Positions 1 through 12,057 of a stretch of DNA of 64,000 nt are shown here, piece after piece. This DNA comes from Ricinus communis (lineage: Eukaryota > Streptophyta > Magnoliopsida > Malpighiales > Euphorbiaceae), in the NCBI RefSeq assembly GCF_019578655.1, contig NC_063257.1, positions 7,812,001-7,876,000 on the forward strand, written 5' to 3'. A program made the translations under genes and the position numbers. The notes beneath the pieces were generated by a model, which saw nothing but the letters and a program-made list of their open reading frames with translations, was not told where the DNA came from and made no database searches. The first letter of the stretch is position 1. Each line of letters opens with the position of its first letter.

Positions 1-86
1 ACAGCCTTGCTTGTGCTGCTAACACAAGTTGTTGAATTTCCATTCATATTAATTGGATCAGTTGCCACTATATTGTTGGAATTTTT
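1..86 (-). CDS. possible partial exon running off the left edge
   Basis: Read on the minus strand, an AG acceptor preceded by a T-rich tract lies at 88-87. From 86 to the window edge only one frame stays open, for 28 codons. That frame is rich in Asn, Ser and Thr and contains NNIVATDPINMNGNS. The codon choice looks more like coding than the flanking AT-rich sequence. No domain can be recognised and the rest of the gene lies outside the window. A chance open frame of this length is not excluded. Confidence 0.25.
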
Positions 87-1208
87 CTAAACCCAAAATT
101 ATCCATAAATAGAAAGCAAAGAAGAACAAGGAAGTATACTTCTTAAGTGTTGCATCAGTGATGGAAGTCATTGAACACTTTAAAATGATGCCAATACCAA
201 GTATTTAGCAGCTGTAATGTTCACTCCACCAACTTTCTAAGGTATGTATTCCAAAATTATCATTGTAGCTTTTGCAGCATCATTTCTTTTAAGCATATTA
301 GAGAAGTGGAAGCAGTTAAGTACATCTAAACAGAATGTCTTTAAATCAATCATTCATATAGTTATGTATATCAGTAAACCAACTACTTGAAAGCCATTCT
401 TTCTGGGTTTCTTCTGGTAATTTTTTCTTCTTCTTTTTTCAGTTATGGAACAATTAAATTAGTGAATATATAGACTCTTTACTCCAACATTTAAATGTTA
501 ACCTTATAGTTATAGTAGGTCTGGTAGTAAATAACCAGAAACATGTACTAGGAGGTAAAAGAAAGTTAGGTGAGTTTCTATATTACTTATGAGTTTCTAT
601 TTAAGGATTTTAAGAAGTCTCAACTCCCTCTATATTACTTATAGGATTTTCTTCAATAAGCTTTCCAAAGAAACTAAGAGATTAACCAGAGCAAAAATAA
701 TAGTGGATGTTATTTGCAATATATAATTTCATTTGCAAAGTGAGCCTTGAGCAAAATATCCTATAAGCCCACAGAGAACCATTTTTTTTTTTATGTAAAT
801 CATGAATGTTACAAAAAGTGTCTACCTCTTGATGAATAACACTTATATTTCCTTCATATAATTCATTACAACAATTTGTAAAATTTGAAGCATTAATTTG
901 CAGCACAGCATAAAAAAAAATAAAAAAAAAACAACTCATCACCTAAATTCTCCCTCTCTAAGCACAGATGGGTATAAATAATATATGTATATGTATAGAT
1001 CAAGTGAAAGAACAAAACATGAAATAATATAAACTGAACAATCATAAAAGACTCTTCAAGCATCAGTAAGAATATACATATTCTACAGTGCAAATCTTGG
1101 TTGTTGCATCTTGTCCTTTTTTCTTTTTTTCCTTTTCACCAACTTATTGGAAGAGCAACATCCAAAACCTTTCATTATAATTTCTCAAATTCACAGGACA
1201 CTGATCCT

Positions 1209-2802
1209 TTATTCTGCTTTCTTCCCTCCCTTCCTGAAAATGAAAGACCAGCAACCACCTCTTACTTGCCTGCATTACAATCAAGAGTTCGTGTCAAAAA
1301 TCACCAAACCACATGCGACTGACCATATATCTTTTTCTTTCTATGAATATTTTCTCTACTTTTTATGTTTAAAGTACTTCACTAATCTATTGAAGGTATC
1401 TCCAGAAGAGGAACTTGAATGCCAAGAGAGGGAAAGGACAATACATGGAAAATACTTGGAACTTCATTTTTCTTCTTGCTACTACCTTTGTTCCTTAGTA
1501 GCAAAAAGGCATTAGAGGGTACAAGGAAGTTTTAAATGAAAATCATATCTACCGAAAAGAAAAATTCCATTACTAAATGAAACAAAGATGAAACATGGTA
1601 GTAAAAGAAAGTTTTCTTTTTGTATTCTACAAGTTTGAAGAATTTTCATTGTTGCAGTTAATAAAGAAAAAAGAATTTTTCTGTTTAAAGAAAAAGAGAG
1701 AAAAGAAAACAAAGAACTCCAAGATTCCCCGTTCCTTGCTCTGTTTTGCAACAGAACAGTTCCCAGTCCCTTCTTCTTTGCCAAGAACTTGATATCCAAT
1801 TTAAATGGATAAATCCACCAAGCTAAGATCATATCAATTATGGATCTTTAATTATGGATTAAGACAACATTTTTAAGACCTCAATCACTTAAGAAAACAT
1901 ATAACTGAAACAAGAAATGTTACAATCCTTTTGGACATGAATACATACCTGCCACTGCTGTTCCTGCTGCTACTTCTACTGCTGCTACAGCCACTGCTTT
2001 TAGAGCTTCCACTATTACTACTAAATCCACCACTCTCATAGCTCTCCTCTTTCTCCACAAATCTATTCTTCCACCACTCATTTTCTCCATCTTTTGCAGC
2101 GGCAGCAGCAGATCCATCAAATAACAAAGGCCTTGGAGATACCCTTCCACTATTATTCATCACAGAATTGTCATCCTTTCTTATTTTCTTACTACCATTT
2201 TTTTTCTTGTTTCTTGAATTCCAAGAAATTGGAAACACCATCTTTAAAAGAAACCCTCCATTATCTATACTGCCACTTCTGTTCATGTTCACTTTCTTTT
2301 CATTCTTTTTCTTTACTTGCATATCTCCATTGTTTACTATACAGCTCCTTTCTTTACTAAAACTTTCTTCTTTAACACTCTGATCATCAACCTGATCAAC
2401 CATGGGTTTTTCTACTATATCTTTTAAAGATAGCTCATAACACCCTTCAGGCATTCTACTCACCATTTCCATAAGCTCTTTTTGCCCTCTAACAATAGCT
2501 TGAGTTCTTGCTGATGGAGACAAACTTCGGTAATGATTTTGGCGATGTTGGGGACTTCTGGGTGGACTTGTTCTCCATAAAGGCGGGGAACAAACACCCG
2601 AATCATCATCTTCGATGAGTCTTCTTTCAGCTCCAAAATCAGCCGTGGAGTTCCAGTTCTGGTAATTAGCATAATTCTGTGCTGTCTTCTGGGCTCGAGC
2701 TTTGTAATTTATGGCACCATAACTGTCATAACTGTCGCTGGTTCGGTTGGGAAAATGTACATGGTTTTTTTCTGGTGAGAAGTCAGTGCCTGGATCTAAC
2801 AT
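1209..2802 (-). CDS. uncharacterised plant-specific protein, 304 aa, two exons (EMB2170-like?)
   Basis: Exons on the minus strand are 2802-1949 and 1269-1209. The donor reads CAG|GTATGT and the acceptor TAATGCAG|G, and the joined frame is 915 nt. The upstream frame stays open beyond 2802, but its only further start-like codon is TTG at 2898, so the ATG at 2802 is chosen. The protein is low-complexity and Ser/Asn-rich. Its conserved-looking core has SPSARTQAIVRGQKELMEMV (about residues 95-114) followed by CYELSLKDIVE (about 121-131), a pattern I associate with a plant family of unknown function. A basic stretch and a Ser-rich run follow. Exon 2 adds the short C-terminus with GCWSFIFRKGGKK. No signal peptide or membrane segment is visible. 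The link to Arabidopsis EMB2170/At1g76980 is inferred mainly from neighbouring genes and is unproven. Confidence 0.8.
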
Positions 2803-4102
2803 GGTGTTTTTAAAAATTTGGGGAAAATGTGAATGGAGGAGAGAAGAGAGAAGAGAGGAGAAGATTGTTTGTTTGTGAAAGGGAGAAGAGGTTGGCAATT
2901 ACAATGACTGACCTCATATGGGGAAATAGGATTCATTTATGTCATTTTCTTTGCAATTAAGTTGTTAATGGTGAGTCATGGGCTGTGGGGTGGTATTTTT
3001 TGGCTCATAAAAGTCAAGGTGTTCTAGATGGTGGGGTGTGCCATGTAGGGTCCATTTCTTCATGCCTCTCTCTCTCATATTTCTTTTTCCTTCTTTTGAT
3101 TGTTGTTGAAATAGAACTAATATGTAATCTAAAAACCAAAAAAAAACAAATAGATATGCATTTTGAAATTGGAATACAAATAAGTAAATAGATTTCTAGA
3201 TAGAGTGTGTTCTGAATAATAATAATAATAAATAAATAAACAATATAGAGTTGGTCACTAATTTAGCTATTGATTTAATTGGTCTATCAATTCATTAATC
3301 AAACATTGGAAACATTGGTTTGTTTTAGTCTTTTAAGGAGCTTGTCTTTTGTCTTTCCTTCTAAGTATTAGTATGTGAATAGAAAAGACCCATGTGTCCA
3401 TACATGTATTTGACTTTTTGGTGTGTCTCGTATCAAAAATCAAAAATCATAGTTTCCCCACAAAAGAAAAGAAAAGGAAATCATGGTGGAGAAGATTATC
3501 AGATTTGGAAATATATAGTTTTTGTTGTTTATATATTTATTGTCATATCTTTATTAAAGTAAGCAAAGCCAATGCCCAAAAAGCTTATTTGGCTCCATTT
3601 TGCAATGATAATGTTTGAGCAGTTTTCGACCGTTTGCAACTTTGGTGGTAACTTATTATCTTTCATTTTGCAATCTTTTTTGAGCCTTATGCCCACCATT
3701 TTCATTTGTTTCCATTACCTCTAATCCTTTTCTTTATTTTTAACGCTTTTTTTTTTCTTTGTAAGGTTCTGATTTGAACCCTCATTCACTTATGTTGTCA
3801 CTCATATTATATCATTCAATTAGACTTTAAGTCAATCGGCAATTTGCTAGAAAAGAAAAGGAAACTTGTCTAACTTTAATATATATTTTTATTTATACAC
3901 CAGAATAATTAAAAAATATAATATGTTTTATAGTTGTTATTAAATTTAATATGTAATTTTTTAAATTCTTAAATTTCAACATTATATTTGCATATTAATT
4001 TTAATTTTATAAACGGTCAAAAACTGCTCAAATTACTAAGTCTATGTAATTAAGCCTTTATTTTATCAATATATTAAATGATTGAGCACTATAGTTATTA
4101 AC

Positions 4103-4127
4103 CTTAGATGTGGCTTGCACATCTAAG
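4103..4127. repeat. perfect 10-bp inverted repeat (hairpin)
   Basis: CTTAGATGTG and its exact reverse complement CACATCTAAG are separated by a 5-nt loop. This is the strongest small hairpin noticed in the desert. It lies about 400 bp before the Helitron-like 3' end and could belong to the same element. Confidence 0.6.
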
Positions 4128-4528
4128 ATATACATGAGCATGGTCCCCGTTTATCACTCAACTAACGCCAGTTGACATCAATACCCCTGTGTATTTAAAT
4201 TAGTTTTCTAATTAGATAATAATTTTAATTATAGAAAATAATATTTTTAAATATTATATTCACTAATAAATTAATTTTTAATTTAATAAATAGTAATATC
4301 AATTATATTGATATTATTAACTTATATACTATTAGAATTAATTAATATATATTCTAAAATAATTTTTATATTATTACACTAATAAAATTTTAAAAAATTT
4401 TAAAACATTTAAAAATAGTGAGTTTATTATTATTTTTTAAAATATTACAAATTAATATTAAATACAAAAAATTTATTAAATTGTATCTACAGATTTTATT
4501 TTTTTATAATTGAAATAGTAATAATGGT

Positions 4529-4555
4529 CGTGCAACGCACGGGTAAACGATTAGT
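4529..4555 (+). mobile_element. Helitron-like 3' terminus
   Basis: A 5-bp stem (CGTGC, loop AAC, GCACG) is followed by 9 nt and then TTAG, with T as the next base. Plant Helitrons end in a short GC-rich hairpin roughly 10 nt before CTRR and insert before a T. Here the terminal tetranucleotide is TTAG rather than CTAG, so this would be a decayed end. The sequence around GCAACGCACGGG also resembles plant Helitron tails as I remember them. No 5' end could be assigned. Confidence 0.4.
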
Positions 4556-5076
4556 TAAATTTAGTGGTGGCTTACCCATATTTTGCATTCCGAATAGATT
4601 TTATTTTTATTTTATTTTAAGTATAATTAGTTTTTTCTTTTATGATAGTGAATTTGTGTATTTATATTTATTATGTATTTTTTCATTAAAATCTTCAAAA
4701 GTTTTAATTAAATATATATTCTTTAGTTATTAAATTATAAAAAATTGAATATTTGTTTATTCACTTTTATCTTTTACATTCACATCTAAAATCTTATCTA
4801 TTAATATAATCAATTTAGATATTAAAATGATCTGATTTTTAAAAAAAATCTAAGTTCAATGATTTTACTCGATTTATTATTACATAATTTATCCATAATT
4901 TTTTTATAATTTAGGATAAGTGCTGAATCGACTATATAGTATACTTTTTTTTTCATTTTTTTTAACCAAAATGAAATGAGAATCTATTATTTAACAGTAG
5001 TTGTTGATAAAATATTATTATTTTTAAACCACCAAAAGAATATTCCATGGTTTATTATATTGAGATTGAGGAAATC

Positions 5077-5322
5077 TCACCCTAAAACTTGGTGGTTAGA
5101 TGGAGAGAGTTCAAATAACTCATCAATGTGAGATATTGGGATGTAACAATCTGAATATATATTTCTCTGTTTTGCTTTAACAAAAACAGAAGCAGAGGTC
5201 ATGTGCCAAGCCCCAAACTGCAAGTTCATATCATAATTTTCATTGATTGAGATCCTCAGATTCCTTGGGACAATAACCTGACAAGTGGTCCTCACCAAGC
5301 TTGTAAAATCTGTGTTAGGCAT
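5077..5322 (-). other. unexplained 81-codon open frame, possible gene fragment
   Basis: An ATG-initiated minus frame of 81 codons sits in the AT-rich desert. Its composition is less A/T-driven than neighbouring frames, with runs such as NLQFGAWHMTSASVFVKA. I recognise no domain. The C-terminal third is encoded by sequence that reads like the edge of a degraded repeat. It may be a fossil exon or chance. Confidence 0.2.
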
Positions 5323-7485
5323 GTTAATGTTATGTATATCCTGTTTGCCTTTGGAGTCATGACAAAAATTGGCACCATAAAGTAATTTTAGCTTTTATCA
5401 CATATTCTCTATTCCTTTATTTCTTTTCTTTCCTTTTTCTTGCTTTCTCACCCACCTCATATTCACTTTAGTGTATAGTGCATAGATCAATTATTGGGTA
5501 TCCAAACCTTTCAAATAAACACTCTTTTAAGCCTTCCATTGTATGCAATGGTAGTTCAAATACTATTATTATTATTAATAAAATTTATTATTTTCCTTTT
5601 ATTCATTAAAAGTCTAATAAATCAACAAATTATGCAACAGAAAACCTTTTTCTCTTTATTTATCAGTCAGTATAAATATAATTTTTTACTAATTTTTTAG
5701 TGGAAAGAGAGATTAAAATTCAAAATATTTCTAATTTTCATTAATATAAACATTGATTAAGTCACTCTTTAATTGTCATATTCTATGTTTCAGCTAATGA
5801 ACAAAATAATTTAACCTGTGTCAATTCTTTTACATTTTTAATTTAGATTATTTAGTTTTATCAATTTTATTTCAATTTATGAACTTTTCAACTTTTTGTA
5901 ATTTTATATTTGACAAAATTGCAAAAATTTCAGAAAATTAGATTTTCCTTTTCTTCGTGCATATTATCAGACTACATCAGCAAACTTTAAAAAAAAAAAA
6001 AAAAAAGTAAATCTAGAGAAATAAGGGTCCAACTCGATAGCTACATGGAGAAAGACGTGTAGTAATTTTTCGATTTTACTGTGAGAATAAAACTGTAACT
6101 AATTTTTTAAATCGGGATAAAATTTATAAAATTAAAAGGTATTCTAAAAATTATAAACGAATAAAAAAAATTGAATTACTTTCTTCATTAGGCCAATTTG
6201 TATTGTTTCTTAAAGAGATTGAGAAATGATCCAAAAAAATATTCAAAAGTTGTATTCAATACGAGAGTACAAACAAAATTAATATTTTGTCTATTTTTGA
6301 AGAATTACACACAGCTTTGGGCTGTAACATGTGAATTATAGACGACGCTGCCTCCTTTACTGACAAGAATATCTGCGTGTGAATGCACATAAAACAAATG
6401 GAAATTGATTTTCAAACAAAGAAACAAAGAAAAGATAAATAAACAAAATTAGGGTCGGGATTTAATACGACGAAAGATTTAATAAAGGCGACCAAATAAA
6501 AGAATGGCCGCTTTTATCTCCGGTCTTCTTCCAAGTATTTTTCAACCCTGTTACTAGAACTTCTGAAGATTGGCATCTTTTTTCTTATACAATATTTAGA
6601 AGTTTCATAAAAATAAAATAAAGAGCTAATAGGACAATGTCGCCGCACGCTTCTTCTCCAAGAAATTCTTAATTTTTATTCAAGGATTTTGTCCTGAGCA
6701 TTAATCTAGAAGATGTCCTATTTTATTTTAATTTTCTATGTCGTCGGTGTTTAAGGAAGAGAATAATTATTTGGATATTACTTGACTTTTAGCTGCAAAT
6801 AATGTTGATAAACATATGCACAAAATAATTAGATATCAAACAATTTTGTATTTCTCTTTCTCTTTCTCTTTGTAATGATAATTGTAAGATTTAATTGTAA
6901 AAGGAATCACATGTAATTTTTTTGTTTTTAACTCATTATTTAATATTTAAATTTAATTTAGTATGAATTCTAACGATAATTAAAAAAAAATTAAATTAAC
7001 ATTAAGATTATTGTAATTAATTTTTTTTTTTTAAATTTTATTAATCTAATATATTTAAACGATAATATTTTTAACAACATAAGTATTGATTTAGTCTCTT
7101 TTTTTATTGCTAAGATTGATGTTAATAAATTTAATTCATAATATTATTAAAAATTAAAATTAAAGTTAAAATATGCAAGTGAAATTTTTTAAATTTTAAA
7201 AATTATTACTAAAATTAATATAAATAAAAAAGTCCATAATCCTTTTGAGGATTCAGCCAAATTATTATAATTGTTTTCTATAAAAATCAATAGTTATAAT
7301 TAGTAAATAATGAGGAAAATCTTTGTATATTATTTCACATTGTAGTCTTATCATATATATAGCCTTTTCTTTAATGTGGAAGCTTTTAGCCTTAACATCC
7401 CCTATAGTCTTTCCACACGTATTTATTGTTTATTTAATCCCATCTTTCAATTGTCATTGCACATGACATTAACACATCTTTCGAT

Positions 7486-7502
7486 TATATATATATATAT
7501 AT
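7486..7502. repeat. (TA)n microsatellite
   Basis: A short uninterrupted TA dinucleotide run in AT-rich intergenic DNA. Confidence 0.8.
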
Positions 7503-10500
7503 AAAGTTAAATTTTGTTTAAGAATTTGGACCCAATTTTTCTAAAAATAAAAAAAAGAAAAGAAAATAATAATAGATTAGAATATAACATCTGATGCAAT
7601 AGGAGTGCGCAGGATCCTCGTGCATCCTTTTTAACTATTGGTCGGCTGTTGACATTATTGCTGCCGTCGGTTCTTATACATATATATTTAGGAAATAGAC
7701 ACTCATCATTAAGCTACCATCTTTTCTTTTTCTTTTTCTTTAAAACAAATATTTTAAGTTATTTCCCTGTTTGATTATGGAATTATTGATGAACTTGTAA
7801 AGTTTCTTATCAAATAAAGAAAAAACTAAACTTGTAAAATAATGCTTTTTGTTGGAAGATGTTTTCTTCAAATTGCTTTCATGGGTTTTTGAAAGTAAAA
7901 ATTGTATGTTAAGATATCAAGTCTATTGAAAATTTTAAATTTGATTTGTTGACTAGCTCGAATTCGAACCAAGTTTGATTAATATTAAATTAATTTCAAT
8001 TTCTTTTATTAAATCGTAATTTAATTGTATGTATAACCTAATGGCATGCATCACTTGCTAGAAAAAGTGGTCATCAACTTATACTAAGATGTGCGGTATA
8101 GCTTACATGCAATATCTAATATGAATTGCTATAACCAAAAGTTTATAATTAAAGAGTCCATCTTTGTATTCTTTCTATTACATCTAAAGCTATTGCATTT
8201 TAATAAAATTAATTACTATTTTTTTATACGATAGTAGAAGAATTAATTGGTATTTAAATTATTATTAAGTCTTTTATCCAAAATTAATTTTATTATCAAA
8301 TTAGAATAAAATTTTAGTTTTAGCACAAATTAGTTTTAATATTTAATTAAAATAATAAGTTTAATATTTTTTCTTGTTCTAATTTTTTTATTTTTAATAC
8401 AATTTAATTTAAATAAATTTAAATATTGTAAAACTACTTATACTTACAATAATAATATTAGATTACTATATAATTTAATTTTTATTAGTAATTTAAAATA
8501 AAATATTTTTAGTTAAAAGAATATCATGCTATTACTATTTTTTATAGTTAAATTATATTAAAAGTAATAAATTAAATTAAATAATATCTAGCCAAATAAT
8601 CTAAACACCAAGTTTATAAGTTCACTGTCAATAAAGAAAATCATGATAATTTTGTATATTAAAAATAAGACTTTTAATCAACCATTCAGACGAGATTAAT
8701 ACGAGTAAAATTTTTATTTTTAATATAATTTAATTTTAGTGTCTAATAAAAATAATAATTTTTTAACTATCTATTTCATTTAAAAAATTAAAATTAAACT
8801 ACATAGTAATTTAATAATATTAAATAAAAAAATAAGTATTTTAACATGTTTAATTATTTTTAAGATTAATAAAAAATAAAAGATATAAACAAGTAAAAAA
8901 TATTAAATTTATTTTCTAATTATACAATAACATTAATTATACTAAAAATAAAATTTTATTTTAATGTAATAATAAAATTAATTTTGTACGAGTTTGATAT
9001 TTAATAATAAATTGAAGGATCAAATTGTAATATTAAATTATAAATTTAATTTTTTGTAGGTAATAATTAATTTTATTAAAATTAGAATTTGATGTAGTTA
9101 AACAGACTTAAGATATTAGACTATATTTCATAGAGTAAATAATATTTAACTCAAAAAATTTATCACATTTATATACATGTCGATAGTATCACAAGTTAAA
9201 TGCTCTAATTCTGTTTAATAATAATAAAATGATATTTAATATGATAAAAATGCTTTTATTTTAATAAGATTCCAATTCTAATAGCCACTTATACATAGTC
9301 CAGTCTTCATCATAAGACAACAACTAATAAGAAAACAAAATCTAGAATTACTTGTTTTTTTGGGACTCAAGAAAAAGAAATACTGCAGTCCAAGAAATTT
9401 CAAGTCACATAACATATTAATCAACTACTTAATATATACATATATAAAAGTTGTTTTTGTTTTTATTTTAGTTTTTTTTTTTTTCGTCCTTGTGGCACAA
9501 TCTTGGAGGGAAAGTAATATGATATTATGTGATTTTACGTTATTACCATTGCACGATATAAATGATCTAGAAATTATTTTATTTTATTTTTCCAGTAAAA
9601 GGAATCTAGAAGCATGAATTCTTTTACGTGAATTTAGATGTAACATTAATTATTTGTTCATTTCATAATCTAAATTTTCAGTTAAAATTGCAAATATATA
9701 TGTTAGGCCACTCATATATATATATAGTAAATTACATTTAAAGTGTAATCTCTTAGTTATTATAAAAATTTTAAGCTATTAAAATCAAATTAGTGTTTAT
9801 CTTAATTTTTATGAGAAACATTCTCTAACATTACTTTTCATATTCTATAAGACAAGTTATATAATTTTTAAATATATATTCTTAATGCATAAATTAATTT
9901 TATAAATCATTTATAAAGTATATAATATGTAATATAAATTTAATGAATATGTATTTTATTCAATAAAAATATCACTTATTATAAAATATTAATTTTTATT
10001 TAAAAATTAGAATTTAATTATATAATCATCTAATATGTTAATATTTTTACTATATATTTTAATATAAATATTAATTATTATTGATTTAATAATATCATTA
10101 TTATCTTTAAGAGAGTATTGTATTACATGTTCATTGTTGTAGATGTCTAATTTGGCACATATAAGTCGCTTGATATAAAGTATTAGTATAGACCTTAACT
10201 CTTCCTTAGAAGTCAGTTACAAAATCTTTTGCTATACAAACAATTAATTATAATTTTAATGATTTTTTATGAACACCATGACGTGCCATAATTTTTGGCA
10301 GAAAAAGGATAACTCCTCATTTCAAGTGTTGCTTTTTAACAGATATTTTTTTTTTTATACGAGTGAAAGTCTTTTTCCTTTCAAAAGATTTTCACATGAT
10401 TATTTTCTCCTCTTAAATTTTTATACATTCTATACCACTTGTTCTCACTTTGTCTTGATTGTTTTGTTTTATTTTTTCCTTTATCTAAATTATTAGTAAA

Positions 10501-11118
10501 GAACTATCTATTCTCACTTGGAAATGAAGTCATTGGATACCAATTTAAACAAATTCAATTATTGGTATAATAAGCAGATGTGAAGAATAATTAAAAAATT
10601 TGTCTTTTTTTTACTCAGTTTCAATCTTCTAGTTTCCAATTACTGGTATATAGCAACAGTACAACCTTTTATTTTCTAAACGAAACAATATTGTATGAAG
10701 ATAGTATACGGGTCTTGAATTTTTTTTTCTACAGAAGAAGCAATCTTTTTATTTCATTCTCAATTATTTTTTAATTTTTTTATATTTATGTATATATAAA
10801 AGTAATATTTTATCTCCATCTTCAAATAAGATTAATGAGAATACAACAAATATAACTTTTGGAATAGCCTTATAATAATTTGTTACCTAATTCTAAAAAA
10901 CTCTCAAAAGATATGCTTAAGAAAATTATTTTAATTCGTTAAGAAGTTTCATGATTACGTACTATTCATGTTAGTATTTTTTATTTTTTTGCTTAATTAT
11001 ATTAAAATTTTAATTTAATAGTTTAATTTATAAATTTATATATCAATATGAATATCTTTTGTGTATTGTAGAAATTAATTAATTGTATGGTTAAACAATC
11101 TTATTATTAAATATTTAG

Positions 11119-11191
11119 TTATTTTGAAACTGATCTTTTATTTTTTATGTTATTTTAAGACCGATCTCTTATTTTTTTATGTTATTTCAAA

Positions 11192-11192
<1 letters not shown>
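11119..11192. repeat. tandem repeat, about 2.4 copies of a 31-32 bp unit
   Basis: The unit begins TTATTTTGAAACTGATCT and ends TTTATG. The second copy differs by a few bases (AAGACCGATCTC) and a third copy is truncated. The array runs directly into an AT microsatellite. Confidence 0.7.

Positions 11193-11197
<5 letters not shown>

Positions 11198-11225
<28 letters not shown>
11198..11225. repeat. (AT)n microsatellite
   Basis: About 14 uninterrupted AT dinucleotides, immediately after the tandem repeat. Confidence 0.85.
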
Positions 11226-11230
<5 letters not shown>

Positions 11231-11884
11231 TACGATTAAAGTTAATAATAGTTCATATGCACTAAAAGAAGATAAAATTTTGCTACCATTTTATATATTT
11301 TATAACTCTACCATTTTTCAATTCTCTATTCAGCTATACTTTTATATTCTTTTATTCCCTTAATTAATAATCATCTCTAATTATAATAAAAAAATCTAAT
11401 TAAGTGCAAAACATAATAATTGATCTTTATATAAGTCGTTATATAATAATCCGCTTTATGGGCGAGTACAAAAATTAATCTAAACTAGTATAATTATGCC
11501 TTCTAACTATTTTTGTTGGTGGCTCGAAACCCTTAAATAAACACTCAATTGAAACCTAGTTTTGTGGTTAACACCTTTAAGTAAAATAATAAAAGTTTAT
11601 TAATAATAAAAATGATAAAGAAGTAAGATTAATTTAGTTTTCCTTGCTTAATTTTTCATCCTATGGTCAATCATTACCTTTTTTATTACATAAATCTTTC
11701 TCTTTTATTAATAAAGAGTATTTTTCTTTATTAATTTACTTACTACAAAAATAGCTTCTTCTTTTTTTATTTATTTACTAAAACTGTTTACCTACAAGGT
11801 GATATTAAAGGAAATAATTGGAGGATCTAATTACACTATTTCGAGCTTGAAGGTCCTAAATTCGGAAAAAGATCCAAGTTCAGG

Positions 11885-11890
11885 GGCCCA
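11885..11890 (-). promoter_or_regulatory. site II-type element (TGGGCC) upstream of the first PPR gene
   Basis: GGCCCA on the plus strand (TGGGCC on the minus) lies about 170 bp before the PPR start codon, in a locally GC-richer stretch. Site II elements (TGGGCC/T) are common in promoters of plant genes for mitochondrial and ribosomal proteins. Its function here is inferred from the match alone. Confidence 0.35.
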
Positions 11891-12057
11891 TTTATGGTTT
11901 TTCCCTTGTTGGTATATGCCAATACCCAACGGGCAACAGACACTCGCCCGTTTGCTTGCAAAAATGTCGTTATTTTTTCCCGCCACATTGTTTTGAACCA
12001 ACAAACTTATTAACGAACTGATGTAGTGAAATCGATTTTTATAATTCTCTTTAATTT

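Larger units (their letters stand above)
2999..11880. other. gene-poor AT-rich desert
   Basis: About 9 kb with no convincing gene. It is mostly A/T tracts with stops in all frames. Visible items are a Helitron-like 3' end near 4554, a hairpin at 4103-4127, an unexplained 81-codon minus frame at 5077-5322, an AT microsatellite near 7486 and another near 11198, and a tandem 31-bp repeat at 11119-11192. Short open frames here have A/T-driven composition and are taken as chance. Confidence 0.7.

Noticed and set aside
1512..1832. 106-codon minus frame
   Set aside because: It lies inside the intron of the 1209-2802 gene, has Phe/Leu/Ser-heavy low-complexity composition and no motif.
2803..2898. 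32-codon N-terminal extension of the first gene
   Set aside because: It begins at TTG, not ATG, and is Ser/Leu/His-rich leader sequence; the ATG at 2802 is the better start.
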